Assembly: GCA_016794565.1 (NCBI GenBank) | Contig: JAEUHQ010000034.1 | Coordinates: 1 to 53,936, forward strand | Reading direction: 5' to 3' | Source: Planctomycetota bacterium | GTDB lineage: Bacteria; Planctomycetota; UBA1135; UBA2386 | DNA: 53,936 nucleotides | In this document: positions 52,930 through 53,936 of the stretch, in pieces | How positions within the stretch are numbered: position 1 is the stretch's first letter | Layout of the letters: every line of letters begins with the position of its first letter | Made by a program: the position numbers and the translations under genes | The notes under the pieces: model-generated | Database searches by the model: none | Told to the model about the DNA's origin: nothing | What the model saw: only the letters and a program-made list of their open reading frames with translations

Positions 52930-53936
52930 ATGGCGAACCCGTCCGCCCCGATCCGCCCCCGCCCCGAGCGCCGCATCTTCTGCAACCGCACGCTCAACAT
53001 GCGCTCCGTGCGCGCCATCGGCTTCGACATGGACTACACGCTCGTGCACTACGACGTGCGCCAGTGGGAAGCCCGGGCCTACGCCCACGTGCAGCAGACG
53101 CTCGTGGACAGCGGCTTCCCGGTGCAGGACATGCGTTTCGACCCGGAGGCGTTCACACGCGGGCTCGTGCTCGACACGAAGCTCGGGAACATCGTGAAGT
53201 GCAACCGCTTCGGCTACGTCACGCAGGCGACGCACGGTACGCACGGACTCGACCACGAAGCGCAGCGCAAGGTCTACAGCCAGGTGTGGGTCGACCTCAG
53301 CGACGAACGCTGGGTCTTCCTGAACACGCTGTTCTCGCTGTCCGAAGCGTGCATCTACGCGCAGCTCGTCGACCTGCTCGACCAGGGCACGCTGCAGCCG
53401 GGCCTCGACTACGCGGGCCTCTACGGCGTCGTCGTCGAGACGATGAACAAGGCGCACCTCGAAGGGCGCCTCAAGGCCGAGATCATCGCCGACCCGAAGC
53501 GCTTCGTGGACGTCGACCCGGACCTGCCGCAGACGCTGCTCGACCTGCGCGACGCCGGGAAGAAGCTGTTCCTCGCGACGAACTCCGAGTGGCACTACAC
53601 GCGCGCGATGATGGAGTTCACGTTCGCGCCGTTCCTCGGCGGGGCACCGTGGCAGAGCCTGTTCGACCTCGTCGTCGTGCAGGCGAAGAAGCCGGGCTTC
53701 TTCGAGGCGTCGGCGCCGTTCTTCGAGGTCGTCGACGACGCCGGCAACGTGCGGCCGATGAAGGGCTCGCTGCGCGCGGGCACCGTGTTCCGCGGCGGCA
53801 ACGCCGAACTCGTGCAACGGCACTTCGGCGTCGAGGGCGGCGAGATCCTGTACGTCGGTGACCACGTCTACGCGGACGTGCACGTGTCGAGCCAGATCCG
53901 CCGCTGGCGCACCGCACTCGTGCTGCGCGAACTCGA
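52930..53936 (+). CDS. HAD-family 5'-nucleotidase (cytosolic type), truncated by window end
   Basis: About 335 residues are visible before the sequence ends. HAD motif I is IGFDMDYTLVHYD (D33/D35: nucleophile and general acid), as in the HAD-IG / cytosolic purine 5'-nucleotidase family. Motif II is LFLATNSEWHYTR, the Lys region is VVQAKKPGFF, and motif IV is LYVGDHVYADV. The cap segment EAEIHG-type of this family is replaced by the VQQTLVDSGFP and LGNIVKCNRFGYV region, the latter characteristic of the family (KLGNI-K-DR-GYV). The enzyme dephosphorylates nucleoside monophosphates in the cytoplasm. ATG 52930 lies 98 bases from the divergent lipoprotein gene. The C-terminus is outside the window. 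Confidence 0.9.
   Translation, partial: MANPSAPIRPRPERRIFCNRTLNMRSVRAIGFDMDYTLVHYDVRQWEARAYAHVQQTLVDSGFPVQDMRFDPEAFTRGLVLDTKLGNIVKCNRFGYVTQATHGTHGLDHEAQRKVYSQVWVDLSDERWVFLNTLFSLSEACIYAQLVDLLDQGTLQPGLDYAGLYGVVVETMNKAHLEGRLKAEIIADPKRFVDVDPDLPQTLLDLRDAGKKLFLATNSEWHYTRAMMEFTFAPFLGGAPWQSLFDLVVVQAKKPGFFEASAPFFEVVDDAGNVRPMKGSLRAGTVFRGGNAELVQRHFGVEGGEILYVGDHVYADVHVSSQIRRWRTALVLREL

Noticed and set aside
49133..53197. Long plus-strand open frame (1354 codons) over the FG-GAP gene
   Set aside because: Arg/Glu/Asp-rich shadow of the real minus-strand lipoprotein; no signal, fold motif or plausible start.

Overview
The window is about 70% GC, densely coded, with strong G/C third-position bias. The gene types suggest a Planctomycetota-like bacterium: many secreted amidohydrolase-like proteins, an FG-GAP lipoprotein with TIG-like segments, a Gfo/Idh/MocA oxidoreductase beside a sugar-phosphate-isomerase-like protein, ECF-type regulation, and a secreted protein with a C-terminal segment of a style I associate with marine planctomycetes. 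This placement is an inference; Myxococcota or another high-GC phylum is not excluded. No tRNA, rRNA, CRISPR array, insertion sequence or phage gene was seen, and no stretch longer than 300 bases lacks a gene.

Layout. 1-12261 holds housekeeping and signalling genes: the end of a dsRNA-binding protein (probably RNase III), a beta-hydroxyacid dehydrogenase, a methyl-accepting chemotaxis protein, a convergent MASE1 hybrid histidine kinase, a secreted alpha/beta hydrolase, a putative lipoprotein with possible TPR-like helices, and Mfd. 12458-26205 is the most striking region: nine same-strand genes, mostly overlapping by 1-4 bases, encode ten amidohydrolase-like modules, each gene product with its own signal peptide. 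Only two neighbouring genes (20775-22133 and 22144-23379) keep the HxH metal motif and the later His and Asp ligands. The other eight modules keep the family's C-terminal signature but have lost HxH. A small NTF2-like protein follows, then the fused isobutyryl-CoA mutase IcmF and a secreted dienelactone-hydrolase-like protein.

42232 down to 31100 (minus strand) is a compact type VI secretion (T6SS) operon: a kinase-like/FHA fusion, TssJ, TssK, TssL, TssM, TagF and an ECF-type sigma factor. It encodes the membrane complex, one baseplate component and post-translational control. Sheath, ClpV, Hcp, VgrG and the remaining baseplate genes are not in the window. Upstream on the same strand are a lipoprotein with two retropepsin-like DTG motifs, two secreted unknowns, an RnfD/NQR2-like membrane protein fused to a Sel1-like tail, a TIM-barrel isomerase, a Gfo/Idh/MocA oxidoreductase and a large FG-GAP lipoprotein. 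A HAD-family 5'-nucleotidase runs off the right edge.

Most likely working units: (i) the amidohydrolase array, probably one transcript sending intact enzymes and catalytically degenerate paralogues to the same cell-envelope compartment; (ii) the T6SS operon, where kinase-like domain, phospho-threonine reader and TagF repressor are co-encoded with the membrane complex and a sigma factor.
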